A stretch of 64,000 nucleotides of DNA. Source: DAISKN01 sp963716925. GTDB taxonomy: Bacteria > Acidobacteriota > Vicinamibacteria > Marinacidobacterales > SMYC01. Below are positions 14,563 to 25,629 of the stretch, one piece after another. A program made the position numbers and the translations under genes. Numbering within the stretch: the stretch's first letter is position 1; each line of letters opens with the position of its first letter. The notes under the pieces are model-generated. The model did no database searches and was not told the origin of the DNA. It saw only the letters and a program-made list of their open reading frames with translations. Location of the stretch: assembly GCA_963716925.1 (NCBI GenBank), contig CAVQUX010000010.1, positions 248,001-312,000 of the forward strand, in the 5' to 3' direction.

Positions 14563-16362
14563 TTGAGCAAGGTCGTCGGAATCGATCTCGGGACCACGAA
14601 CTCCTGCATCGTGGTCATGGAAGGCGGCACCCCTCAGGTGATTCCCAACCAGGAGGGCGCGCGCACCACGCCCTCGATCGTCGCCTTCACCAGCAAGGGC
14701 GAGAGGCTCGTGGGGCAGATCGCGAAGCGGCAGGCTCTCACCAATCCGCAGAACACCGTCTACGGAGTGAAACGGCTCATCGGCCGGCGTTTCAACTCGC
14801 CCGAGGTCCAGCATTCCTCCAAGGTCCTTCCCTACCAGATCATCGAGGCCGCGAACGGCGACGCCCACCTCCAGATCGACAACCGCGTCTACAGCCCGCC
14901 CGAGATCTCGGCGATCGTGCTCCAGAAGCTGAAGGCGGCGGCCGAGGATTACCTGGGAGAGCCGGTGGAGGAAGCCATCATCACCGTGCCCGCCTACTTC
15001 AACGATTCCCAGCGCAACGCCACCAAGGACGCGGGAACCATCGCCGGCCTCAAAGTGCAGCGCATCCTCAACGAGCCCACGGCGGCGTCGCTCGCTTACG
15101 GAATGATCGAGAAGAAGTCGGGGAAGGTCGCGGTCTACGACCTCGGCGGAGGAACGTTCGACATCTCGATTCTCGAGCTCAACGACGGGATCTACCAGGT
15201 GCTCGCGACGGGCGGCGACACCTATCTCGGAGGTGAGGACTTCGATCAGCTCATCATCAACTGGCTGGTGGAGGAGTTCCAGAAGGAGAACGGCATCGAC
15301 CTCAGGGGCGACCGAATGGCTCTCCAGCGGCTGAAGGAGGCGGCGGAGAAGGCCAAGTGCGAGCTTTCGACGCAGCCTCAGGCAGAGATCGTGCTCCCCT
15401 TCATCTCCGCCAACCAGAGCGGGCCCAAGCACCTGAACACCGTCCTCACCCGCACCAAGTTCGAGCAGATGATCCAGCCGCTCCTCGACCGCACCGTCAA
15501 GCCCTGCGAGGACGCGATCAAGGAAGCGGGCCTGAGCAAGTCGGACCTCGACGAGGTCATCCCCGTCGGCGGCCAGACTCGGACTCCCAAAGTTCTCGAG
15601 ACCATCAAGAAGATCTTCGCGAAGGAGCCCAACCGGAGCGTCAACCCCGACGAGGTGGTCTCCATCGGCGCCGCCATCCAGACCGGGATTCTCCAGGGCG
15701 AGGTGACGGACCTCGTCCTCCTCGACGTGACTCCCCACACCCTCGGCATCGAGACCAAGGACGGAACGTTCACGCCGCTCATCGAGCGCAACTCCAACAT
15801 CCCCACGAAGAAGAGCCGAATCTTCACGACGGTCACCGACAACCAGACCAAAGTCGAGGTCCACGTGCTCCAGGGCGAAGGCAACATGGCGCACGAGAAC
15901 ACCTCCCTCGGCAAGTTCATGCTCACCGACGTCGCTCCCGCCCCCAAGGGCGTCCCCCAGATCGAGGTCACGTTCGAGATCGACGTGAACGGAATCGTCC
16001 AGGTCACCGCTCTCGACCAGGCGACGGGCCGCCAGCAGAACATCACCGTTCGCGCGGCGAGCGGCCTGACCCAGTCCGAAGTCGACAAAGCGCGCACCGA
16101 AGCCGACAAGCAGTCCAAGCGCGAAGAGGGAATGCGGCAGCGCGACAAGGTCACCGCCCAGCTCCAGGGGCTCATCCAGAGCACGCGCAAGACCTACGAG
16201 CTTCTGCACGCCAAGCTCACCGATCAGGAGCGCAGCCAGGCCACGGCGGCGCTCAGTCGCGCCGAACAGACGCGGGAAGGGTCTCTAGAGGACCTCCAGG
16301 CCGCGCTCGCGACCCTCGAGACCACGGCAGAAGCTCTCGGTCAGGCGATGATGCGCGGCTGA
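14563..16362 (+). CDS. dnaK: Chaperone DnaK (Hsp70) with shortened C-terminus
   Basis: 599 residues, TTG start with AAGGAG at 14550-14555. ATPase domain: VVGIDLGTTNSCIVVMEGG, IITVPAYFNDSQRNATKDAG, AVYDLGGGTFDISILEL and VIPVGGQTRTPKVLETI. The substrate-binding domain shows LLDVTPHTLGIETKDG and LGKFMLTDVAPAPKGVPQIE. After the helical lid the protein stops at ALGQAMMRG, without the usual disordered tail ending in a DAEFE-like motif, so it is about 15-40 residues shorter than typical DnaK. It folds nascent and stressed proteins with DnaJ and GrpE. Confidence 0.95.
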   Translation: MSKVVGIDLGTTNSCIVVMEGGTPQVIPNQEGARTTPSIVAFTSKGERLVGQIAKRQALTNPQNTVYGVKRLIGRRFNSPEVQHSSKVLPYQIIEAANGDAHLQIDNRVYSPPEISAIVLQKLKAAAEDYLGEPVEEAIITVPAYFNDSQRNATKDAGTIAGLKVQRILNEPTAASLAYGMIEKKSGKVAVYDLGGGTFDISILELNDGIYQVLATGGDTYLGGEDFDQLIINWLVEEFQKENGIDLRGDRMALQRLKEAAEKAKCELSTQPQAEIVLPFISANQSGPKHLNTVLTRTKFEQMIQPLLDRTVKPCEDAIKEAGLSKSDLDEVIPVGGQTRTPKVLETIKKIFAKEPNRSVNPDEVVSIGAAIQTGILQGEVTDLVLLDVTPHTLGIETKDGTFTPLIERNSNIPTKKSRIFTTVTDNQTKVEVHVLQGEGNMAHENTSLGKFMLTDVAPAPKGVPQIEVTFEIDVNGIVQVTALDQATGRQQNITVRAASGLTQSEVDKARTEADKQSKREEGMRQRDKVTAQLQGLIQSTRKTYELLHAKLTDQERSQATAALSRAEQTREGSLEDLQAALATLETTAEALGQAMMRG

Positions 16363-16411
16363 CCTATAATGGCTGGGCGCGGAACCACGAGTTCGCACCC
16401 TGGAGTCGAGA

Positions 16412-17539
16412 TTGGCAAGCACCGCGAAACGCGATTACTACGAGATCCTCGGGGTCGACCGACGAGCGAGCGCGCAGGACATCAAGAAGGCCTACCGCAA
16501 GCTCGCGGTGAAGTATCACCCCGATAAGAACCCCAACGACCCACAGGCGGAAGAGGCCTTCAAGGAAGCCGCCGAAGCCTATAGCGTCCTCAGCGACGAC
16601 GACAAACGATCGGTCTACGATCGTTACGGCCACGAGGGACTGCGGGGGGGGCCGCAGGTCAACGCGGACGTCTTCCGCGAGTTCACGGATATCTTCGGAG
16701 GCGGAAGCATCTTCGAGGATCTGTTCTCGGATTTCTTCGGCGGCCGCCGGGGCCGCGTGGCGCGCGGCTCCGACCTGCGCTACGACCTCGAGGTCACCTT
16801 CGAGGAGGCGGTCCGAGGCACGGAGACCCGTATTCTCGTTCCCCGTGCCGAGCTGTGCGAGCGCTGCGGCGGATCCGGCGCTTCTCCCGGAACTCAGAAG
16901 CGCCCCTGCCCCACCTGCGGGGGCCACGGCCAGGTTCGGCTCCAGCAGGGATTTCTCGTCGTCGCCCGTCCCTGCGGCCATTGTCGGGGAACGGGCCAGT
17001 TCATCCCCGAGCCCTGCTCGAGCTGCAACGGCACGGGGCAGGTGGCGAAAGAGCGCGAGCTCACGCTGAAGATCCCCGCGGGTGTCGACACCGGCTCCCG
17101 CATGCGTCTCGCGGGAGAAGGCGAGGCGGGGGTCCGCGGAGGTCCGTCGGGCGACCTCTACGTGGTGCTCTCGGTCAAGCGCCACAAGACGTTTCGCCGC
17201 GAGGGCGAGGACATCTACCTCGAGCTTCCCGTCACGTTTCCCCAGGCCGCTCTCGGGGCGGAGCTCGAGGTCCCGACCATCGACGGCGTCGAGCACATCA
17301 GCATTCCCGAAGGCACCCAGAGCGGGACGGTGGTGAAGCTGCGAGGCAAGGGCGTTCCCCGGCTCCAGGGAGGCGGGCGGGGAGACCAGCTGGTGGTGGT
17401 CAACGTGGTGACGCCCCACAAGCTCACGAAAGAGCAGCGCGCCCTCATGGAAAAGCTCTCCGCCATCACTCCCCCCGTCCGGATCGGAGAGCGGTCTCAG
17501 GAGAAGGACCGGAGCTTCTTCGAGAAGCTCTTCGGCTGA
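16412..17539 (+). CDS. dnaJ: Co-chaperone DnaJ (Hsp40)
   Basis: 375 residues, TTG start at 16412. J-domain RDYYEILGVDRRASAQDIKK with HPD in KYHPDKNPN; a short Gly/Phe-rich segment (FTDIFGGGSIFEDLFSDFFG); four CxxCxGxG zinc repeats (CERCGGSG, CPTCGGHG, CGHCRGTG, CSSCNGTG); then the two C-terminal beta-domains (LTLKIPAGVDTGSRMRLAGE, LVVVNVVTPHKLTKEQ). It stimulates the DnaK ATPase and delivers substrates. Complete type I DnaJ, 50 nt downstream of dnaK. Confidence 0.96.
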   Translation: MASTAKRDYYEILGVDRRASAQDIKKAYRKLAVKYHPDKNPNDPQAEEAFKEAAEAYSVLSDDDKRSVYDRYGHEGLRGGPQVNADVFREFTDIFGGGSIFEDLFSDFFGGRRGRVARGSDLRYDLEVTFEEAVRGTETRILVPRAELCERCGGSGASPGTQKRPCPTCGGHGQVRLQQGFLVVARPCGHCRGTGQFIPEPCSSCNGTGQVAKERELTLKIPAGVDTGSRMRLAGEGEAGVRGGPSGDLYVVLSVKRHKTFRREGEDIYLELPVTFPQAALGAELEVPTIDGVEHISIPEGTQSGTVVKLRGKGVPRLQGGGRGDQLVVVNVVTPHKLTKEQRALMEKLSAITPPVRIGERSQEKDRSFFEKLFG

Positions 17540-17560
17540 GCTCGAGGGCAAGAGCGAAGG

Positions 17561-18364
17561 GTGCCGTCGTACCCCGTTCTCGAGCTCTCGGGGACCTCCG
17601 ACGATCTCGAGATCGCCCTCTCCGTCCTCCAGGATTGGGGCTTCCTCGGCGCCCAGGACCTTTCCTCGAGCCTTCGCGTCTTCTTTCCCGAGAAGACGGA
17701 CGTCGCCGCGGTCGCGCGCGATCTGAAGGAGCGGCTCCCGCGCGTCCTGTGCCTCGAGGGCGAGCCCCAGCCCGTCGAGGACTGGCTCGCCGCCTGGAAA
17801 GAGAGCTTCACCGGGTTCGCGCTCGGCGAGTCGTTCTTCGTCCTCCCCACCTGGAGGCCTCAACCCTCGATCGAGCGCACCGTCCTCAGGCTCGACCCCG
17901 AGCAGGCCTTCGGCACGGGCACGCACGACACGACGCGGCTGGCAGCGACTCTTCTCGAGTGCCTCGTTCGTCGGGGAGACCGTGTGATCGATCTGGGCGC
18001 GGGAACGGGGATCCTCGCGATGGTGGCCGCGCACCGGGGGGCGGCCGAGGTGGTCGCCATCGAGCCGGACGAGGACGCCGCGGCCTGCGCCCGGGACAAC
18101 GTCGCCCGCAACGGGCTCGGCCGCATTCGCGTCGAGACCGCGGGGCACGAGGGCTACGATCGGCTCGAAGCCGACGTCATCGCCGCCAACATCACCCGGC
18201 CGGTTCTCGAGGCCGCCCTTCCCCGACTGGACGCGCCGACGCTCGTCCTCTCCGGCCTTCTCGCCGAGGAGGTGGATGACTTCGCTTCGAGTCTTCCGCC
18301 GGGCCTTCACGTCCGCGAGACCTGGACCTCCGGTGACTGGGCCGCCCTGGTGCTCGCGAAATGA
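17561..18364 (+). CDS. prmA: Ribosomal protein L11 methyltransferase PrmA
   Basis: 267 residues, GTG start. PrmA trimethylates ribosomal protein L11. Visible features are the N-terminal substrate-recognition domain, WKESFTGFALGESFFVLPTW, the PrmA hallmark LDPEQAFGTGTHDTTRLAA, the SAM loop VIDLGAGTGILAMVAAHRG, and AANITRPVLEAALP with the NI motif. Position between dnaJ and rsmE is conserved in many bacteria. The stop overlaps the rsmE ATG by 4 nt. Confidence 0.93.
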   Translation: MPSYPVLELSGTSDDLEIALSVLQDWGFLGAQDLSSSLRVFFPEKTDVAAVARDLKERLPRVLCLEGEPQPVEDWLAAWKESFTGFALGESFFVLPTWRPQPSIERTVLRLDPEQAFGTGTHDTTRLAATLLECLVRRGDRVIDLGAGTGILAMVAAHRGAAEVVAIEPDEDAAACARDNVARNGLGRIRVETAGHEGYDRLEADVIAANITRPVLEAALPRLDAPTLVLSGLLAEEVDDFASSLPPGLHVRETWTSGDWAALVLAK

Positions 18365-19056
18365 GCCGGGAGCGGCGCTTCATGGTCTCGAATCTCGAAT
18401 CCGAGCACGTGAGGCTCTCGCCGGAAGAAGCCCATCACCTCATCCACGTTCTGCGACTGCGCGAAGGCGCAGAGGTAAGCCTCTTCGACGGCAAGGGAGA
18501 TTCCGCGCGCGCCAGGGTCCACCGAATCGTGGGCCGCGAGGTCGAACTGCGCGTTCTCGGCTCGGAGCCTTCGCGAGAATCGACTCTGGCCCTCACTCTT
18601 GCCGTGGCACCCCCGAAGGGAGACCGGATGTCGTTTCTGGTCGAGAAGCTCACCGAGCTGGGCGTCGTTCGTCTCATTCCCCTGGAGGCGGAGCGCGGAC
18701 GCACGGGAGGGAGTCTCGACCGCTGGCGACGAATCGCCCTCGAGGCGTGCAAGCAGTGCGGTCGAAGCCGTGCCCCAACGGTAGAAGAGCCTCGTTCGGT
18801 AACTGCGGTCTTGGAGGAGCCCGAGCTGGTTCTCGCGGCTCACCCCGGTGCCCCTGCCATCGCCGCCGGCGCTCCGCCCACGGTCCTCGCCCTGGTGGGA
18901 CCGGAAGGCGGATGGTCCGAGAATGAACTTTCTCTCTTCGCTTCGCGCGGAGTCACTCTCTTCGGCATGGGACCGAGAACGATGCGGACCGAGACCGCCG
19001 CTATCGCCGCGGCGACTCTGCTGCAGTACCTTGCCGGCGACCTGGGTGAGCGATGA
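18361..19056 (+). CDS. rsmE: 16S rRNA m3U1498 methyltransferase RsmE
   Basis: 231 residues. SPOUT-class methyltransferase that modifies U1498 in the decoding region of 16S rRNA. N-terminal PUA-like domain includes LSPEEAHHLIHVLRLREGAE and VSLFDGKGDSARARV. The SPOUT domain shows LAVAPPKGDRMSFLVEKLTE, LGVVRLIPLEAERGR, the SAM-binding knot LALVGPEGGWSENELSLFAS and LGPRTMRTETAAIAAATLL-like GMGPRTMRTETAAIAAATL. It ends the chaperone operon; downstream base composition changes abruptly. Confidence 0.94.
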   Translation: MSRERRFMVSNLESEHVRLSPEEAHHLIHVLRLREGAEVSLFDGKGDSARARVHRIVGREVELRVLGSEPSRESTLALTLAVAPPKGDRMSFLVEKLTELGVVRLIPLEAERGRTGGSLDRWRRIALEACKQCGRSRAPTVEEPRSVTAVLEEPELVLAAHPGAPAIAAGAPPTVLALVGPEGGWSENELSLFASRGVTLFGMGPRTMRTETAAIAAATLLQYLAGDLGER

Positions 19057-19137
19057 GCGGCTCGCCTCGCGCTCGACACGGGTGCATAAGGCTCTTCCGG
19101 GACGCGCAGGAACCATCGGATCGCGGTATGTTGATGC

Positions 19138-19842
19138 ATGTCGCTACCGAGCAAAACCAAACTGGATCAGCTCGGCGAACGCTTGAGGCGGCAAGAAGTC
19201 ACGGATGACGATTTTAGGCTTTTGGACGAGTTCCGGCGCTCATTCTCGCCCGGATACGAGGAAGTGCTCGCCGCCATCAGAAGTAAACTGAGTTTGGAAC
19301 CAACGGGACGGCCGGCAAAGTCGACAAGCTCGATCATCGAGAAATTGCAGCGAGAAACCATTCGGCTCACGCAAATCCAGGACATCGCGGGGTGCCGATT
19401 GGTGGTTTCTGACGCAGCCACACAGGAGAAGACGGTTGCCGACCTTTCGAGAGCGCTGACCCAAGTGAGCGTGGTCGATAGAAGGACGCACTCCAGTCAT
19501 GGCTATCGGGCAGTTCACCTGATCGCAATCGTCGCCGACGGAAAGCCGGTTGAGATCCAGGTTCGGACCGTCTTGCAGCACCTGTGGGCGGAATTGTCGG
19601 AGAAGCTGGCAGACGTGTTCGAACCGGCAGTAAAATACGGAGGAGGGCCGGAGGAACTTCGGACGTTTCTCGCCCAATCCTCCGTTATCGCGAAGGAGAT
19701 GGAGGATCTGGAATTGATGCTGCCGGCTGCCGGTCGGCAACAACTTGACGAGATGAAGCAGAAGATGCGTCAACAGTTCGAGGGGCAGATTGTCAAACTC
19801 TCTGAGATCCGGTCTAGGATAAAGAATGCTCTTCCTGATTGA
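19138..19842 (+). CDS. Single-domain RelA/SpoT alarmone synthetase (possible toxSAS toxin)
   Basis: 234 residues consisting of one RelA/SpoT nucleotidyltransferase domain with a C-terminal helical tail; no HD hydrolase, TGS or ACT domain. The synthetase hallmarks are present: basic/serine ATP loop GRPAKSTSSIIEKLQRE (57-73), catalytic-type Asp82 in IQDIAGCRLVV, the HGYRAVHLI strand with the G-substrate-stacking Tyr123, Glu139 in VEIQVRT, and LQHLWAELSEKL. It should transfer pyrophosphate from ATP to GDP/GTP or, as in some toxSAS, to another acceptor such as tRNA. Sequence is clearly poorer in GC than the flanking genes, suggesting transfer. It overlaps a small partner ORF by 17 nt. Confidence 0.85.
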   Translation: MSLPSKTKLDQLGERLRRQEVTDDDFRLLDEFRRSFSPGYEEVLAAIRSKLSLEPTGRPAKSTSSIIEKLQRETIRLTQIQDIAGCRLVVSDAATQEKTVADLSRALTQVSVVDRRTHSSHGYRAVHLIAIVADGKPVEIQVRTVLQHLWAELSEKLADVFEPAVKYGGGPEELRTFLAQSSVIAKEMEDLELMLPAAGRQQLDEMKQKMRQQFEGQIVKLSEIRSRIKNALPD

Positions 19843-20071
19843 GTACGATCGTCCTCGGGGTACCGTCGCCAAGATAACCGTCTACCAGGACTCCGAAAGA
19901 GGACTCGCGGAGAAGGCTCGACTCGATTTGGAGCTCGAGCTTCATTCGCAGGGCATCGAAAAAGAAGTCGTCCTTTTGGAGGCTCCTTCTGAAGCCGCCT
20001 TGCGGGTCACTCACCGAAGGTATTTCGAGGACCTAGAGGAGCTCGCTAGATCATCGGCCTCGCGCACGTAG
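19826..20071 (+). CDS. Small partner of the RelA/SpoT-domain protein (candidate antitoxin)
   Basis: 81 residues beginning MLFLIEYDRPRGTVAKITVY and containing EVVLLEAPSEAALRVTHRRY. It starts inside the 3' end of the synthetase gene (17-nt overlap) with a weak AGGA 7 nt before the ATG, so the two are translationally linked. It is predicted as an alpha/beta protein with a long central helix (SERGLAEKARLDLELELHSQ) and no signal or membrane segment. I do not recognise a named domain. Size, overlap and order (synthetase first) suggest an antitoxin that neutralises the synthetase by binding, but that is inference. Confidence 0.65.
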   Translation: MLFLIEYDRPRGTVAKITVYQDSERGLAEKARLDLELELHSQGIEKEVVLLEAPSEAALRVTHRRYFEDLEELARSSASRT

Positions 20072-20142
20072 ACCTGCGTTGGCCTGTTACGCCACGACAA
20101 GCGCAGGAAGGCGACAGCTTCTGGAGCCTTTGGGGGGTGTCG

Positions 20143-21081
20143 TCATTGTGCCTCGCTGCAGAACGGGCAGCTCGTCGACCGCACGGGGAGCGGTTTCCTG
20201 CAGTTCCAGCAGAATCGCGAGGATGACTTCTCCCGCGCGCGGAGCCGCTGTCGGATCTCTTCCAGGTGCGAGCCGCGGCGATCGATCTCGCTCACCGTGC
20301 CCAGGTCGTCGAGGAGCTCTCCCGCCTGCTGGTAGCGGTCGGACACCATGGGAGCGAGAGCCTTGAGGATGATCTCCTCGATCTCGACGGGGATGGCCCG
20401 ATTTCGCTCGCGGGGCCGGGTCAGGCGGCCCGAGAGCGCCATCTTCTCGAGCTGCCGCGGATTGGCGCTGAAGTACGGAAGAACCCCGGTCATCATCTCG
20501 TACATGATGACCCCGATGGAGTAGACGTCGGAGGCGAAGACCGCCCGTCCTTGAAACTGTTCCGGCGCCATGTACGGCGGGCTTCCGATGATCGTCGACG
20601 CGCGGTCGGCGACCTCCAGGAACCGCGAGGTCCCGAAGTCGGTGATCTTGACCTTGCCCTCGGGCGTGACGAGGACGTTGCCGGGCCTCAGGTCCCGATG
20701 AAGCACTCCCTGGCGGTGGGCGTAGGAGACCGCGGTCGCGACCTGCCGCGCGAAACCGATCGCGTTCGGGAGCTCGACTCCCTTGGTCTTCTGGATCCGC
20801 GCCTCGAGGCTTTCGCCCTCGACGAACTCCATGACGATGAAGAAGTAGTCGTCGGCTTTCTCCGCGGTGACGATGCTCACGATGTTCTCGTGGTCGAGGG
20901 CCGCGAGGAGCCGCGGCTCGCGCAGCAGGTCGTCGAACTCGCCGTTCTGCTTGTGAGGCACCTTGATGGCGAGTTTTTTGTCGATCCAGGTGTCGCGGAC
21001 GAGGTAGACGGTACCGAACCCTCCGCTTCCCAGCGTCTTCAGAATCTGGTACTTGCCGAGTTGCTGGCCGAGCAGGAACAT
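20143..21081 (-). CDS. Cytosolic Ser/Thr protein kinase with C-terminal zinc ribbon
   Basis: 312 residues from ATG 21081; the frame is open 69 nt further but those residues are not kinase-like. Hanks-type kinase: glycine loop LGSGGFGTVYLV, Lys40 in LAIKVPHK, catalytic loop LHRDLRPGNVLV (usual HRDLKPxN; the lysine is arginine), metal motif ITDFGTSRF, APEQ in YMAPEQFQGRAVFASDVYSIGV. After a helical region the protein ends with CWNCRKPLPVRSTSCPFC, a four-cysteine zinc ribbon. There is no transmembrane segment or PASTA repeat. It diverges from pilT across 225 bp. Target unknown. Confidence 0.88.
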   Translation of the reverse strand: MFLLGQQLGKYQILKTLGSGGFGTVYLVRDTWIDKKLAIKVPHKQNGEFDDLLREPRLLAALDHENIVSIVTAEKADDYFFIVMEFVEGESLEARIQKTKGVELPNAIGFARQVATAVSYAHRQGVLHRDLRPGNVLVTPEGKVKITDFGTSRFLEVADRASTIIGSPPYMAPEQFQGRAVFASDVYSIGVIMYEMMTGVLPYFSANPRQLEKMALSGRLTRPRERNRAIPVEIEEIILKALAPMVSDRYQQAGELLDDLGTVSEIDRRGSHLEEIRQRLRAREKSSSRFCWNCRKPLPVRSTSCPFCSEAQ

Positions 21082-21096
21082 GTCGCGAAGGGCGCT

Positions 21097-21102
21097 ACTA
21101 TA
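21097..21102 (-). promoter_or_regulatory. Extended -10 of the kinase gene
   Basis: On the minus strand TGTTATAGT (extended -10, hexamer TATAGT) lies 14 nt before the kinase ATG at 21081, giving a predicted leader of roughly 8 nt. No -35 match. Confidence 0.5.
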
Positions 21103-21140
21103 ACACGGTACTTCGCCGGCGGGCGGGGACGGCGAAGACA

Positions 21141-21169
21141 TTGACAACACAAGGGTTTTTCCCTAGCAT
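21141..21169 (+). promoter_or_regulatory. Promoter upstream of pilT
   Basis: TTGACA (21141-21146), 17-nt spacer and TAGCAT (21164-21169). The predicted start near 21176 leaves a leader of about 130 nt to the pilT ATG; the leader is notably AT-richer than its surroundings but I see no defined structure in it. Confidence 0.6.
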
Positions 21170-21306
21170 TAATGTTCAGGAACAAATTTCAGTTCGTTAA
21201 ATCTCTCACCAAGGCTCCTGCTTTCCGAACGGCGTGAGAGTCTTGTGATTCGAACGAGGAAATACGAGAAGGCCCGTGCCATCCGGCTCGAAAGGGGCTC
21301 AGAAAA

Positions 21307-22476
21307 ATGCACATCAATGACTTGTTGAAAGTCGCATCGGAGCGGAAAGCCTCCGATTTGCATCTCAAGGTCGGAAGCCACCCCGTCATCCGAGTCGCGG
21401 GCGAGCTGGTCCCCCTGGTGGAGATGAAGCGACTCATGCAGGAGGACACCATCGCCATGGCGTTCTCCATCATGAGCAACCGCCAGAAGCAGAAGTTCAA
21501 GGACAACCTGGAGATCGATATCGCCTACAGCGTCCCCGGGCTGGGGCGGTTCCGCGCGAACGTGTTCCAGCAGCGCGGCACCGTGGGACTCGTCCTTCGC
21601 GTCATCCCGGTGAAGATTCTCACCATCCGCGAGCTCGGCCTTCCCCTGGTTCTGGAGAAGATCTCCCAGGAGACCCGCGGGCTCATCCTGTGCACCGGAA
21701 CCACCGGTTCGGGAAAGTCGACGTCGCTCGCGGGCATGATCGACTACATCAACTCGCATCGCTGCGAGCACATCATGACCATCGAGGACCCGATCGAGTT
21801 CCTCCACCGGGACAAGAAATCGATCGTGAACCAGCGCGAGGTGGAGGTCGATACCAAGAGCTTCGCCGGCGCGCTCCGCAGCGCCCTCCGTCAGGACCCC
21901 GACGTCATCCTCGTCGGTGAAATGCGGGACTACGAGACCATCGAGACCGCCATCACCGCCGCGGAAACGGGTCACCTGGTGCTCTCGACCCTGCACACCC
22001 TCGACGCGACGGAGACCGTCAACCGCATCATCGCCGTCTTCCCGCCGCACCAGCAGAAGCAGATCCGGCTCCAGCTCGCAGGGGTGCTCAAGGCCGTCAT
22101 CTCCATGCGCCTCATCCCCCGGGCGGACGGCCATGGCCGCGTCCCCGCGGTCGAGGTGATGATCGCGACCCCCTTCATCCGGGATTGCATCATCAACAAG
22201 GACAAGACGAAGCTCATCCACGAAGCGATCGCCGCCGGCGTCTCCCAGTACGGAATGCAGACGTTCGATCAGTCCATCTTCAACCTCTACAAGAAGGACC
22301 TCATCACCTACGACGAGGCGCTCCGGCGGGCGAGCAACCCCGACGAGTTCAAGCTCAAGATCCAGGGCATCCAGTCGACGAGCGACCTCGCCCAGGAGGA
22401 GATGGAAAAGAGCATGAGCGACTTCATGGACGACAAGCCCGGTGAGGGAGCCGAAAGCCCGTTCGAGTTCAGCTGA
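21307..22476 (+). CDS. pilT: Type IV pilus retraction ATPase PilT
   Basis: 389 residues. Hexameric secretion-type ATPase that depolymerises type IV pili for twitching motility. N-terminal PAS-like domain MHINDLLKVASERKASDLHL; Walker A LCTGTTGSGKSTSLAGMIDY; Asp box IMTIEDPIEFLHRDKKSIVN; Walker B DPDVILVGEMRDYETIETAI; His box TGHLVLSTLHTLDATETVNR. The AIRNLIRE-like retraction motif region reads FIRDCIINKDKTKLIHEAI, close to PilT rather than PilB. The C-terminal tail overlaps recX by 35 nt. Confidence 0.95.
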   Translation: MHINDLLKVASERKASDLHLKVGSHPVIRVAGELVPLVEMKRLMQEDTIAMAFSIMSNRQKQKFKDNLEIDIAYSVPGLGRFRANVFQQRGTVGLVLRVIPVKILTIRELGLPLVLEKISQETRGLILCTGTTGSGKSTSLAGMIDYINSHRCEHIMTIEDPIEFLHRDKKSIVNQREVEVDTKSFAGALRSALRQDPDVILVGEMRDYETIETAITAAETGHLVLSTLHTLDATETVNRIIAVFPPHQQKQIRLQLAGVLKAVISMRLIPRADGHGRVPAVEVMIATPFIRDCIINKDKTKLIHEAIAAGVSQYGMQTFDQSIFNLYKKDLITYDEALRRASNPDEFKLKIQGIQSTSDLAQEEMEKSMSDFMDDKPGEGAESPFEFS

Positions 22477-22936
22477 AACGCCGCTGACTTTCGCTCTCAA
22501 GCGCCTCGCGCGGAGAAGCCACAGCGAGGGCGAGCTCTCGAAAAAGATGGCGCGTGCCGGCTATTCGCCGCAGGAGATCGAGGCTACGTTCTCGTTTCTC
22601 GCGGAACGGGGCTACCTGAACGACGCTGCCTTCGCCGTCGAGGTCGCCCGCGCCGGCTCCGAGCGCAAGCACTGGGGGCCGGCGCGAATCCAGCAGAAGC
22701 TCCGCTCCCTCGATCTCTCCGAGAGCGCCATCGAGGCGGCACTCGTCCAGTCGTTTCCCGAAGGCGCGGAGGAGGCCGCCGCCCGACGGGCCCTCGAGAA
22801 GCTCTGCCGGCGGGCCGGTCCCGGGGGGGAGCGTGGGCGGGCCCGGGCCTACAGGCACCTGCTCGGCCGGGGCTTCTCCCCCGAGGTCGCGCACCGACTG
22901 GTATCGACGTGGAATTTCGGGGATACTGAGCGTTGA
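22442..22936 (+). CDS. recX: RecA modulator RecX
   Basis: 164 residues, GTG start inside the end of pilT. Three-helix RecX repeats are visible: ALKRLARRSHSEGELSKKMA, YSPQEIEATFSFLAERGYLN (the RGYLND motif), DAAFAVEVARAGSERKHWGP and RIQQKLRSLDLSESAIEAAL. RecX inhibits or modulates RecA filaments. recA itself is not in the window. recX-alaS is a common neighbour pair. Confidence 0.9.
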   Translation: MREPKARSSSAETPLTFALKRLARRSHSEGELSKKMARAGYSPQEIEATFSFLAERGYLNDAAFAVEVARAGSERKHWGPARIQQKLRSLDLSESAIEAALVQSFPEGAEEAAARRALEKLCRRAGPGGERGRARAYRHLLGRGFSPEVAHRLVSTWNFGDTER

Positions 22937-22944
22937 TTCAAGGC

Positions 22945-25621
<2,677 letters not shown>

Positions 25622-25629
<8 letters not shown>

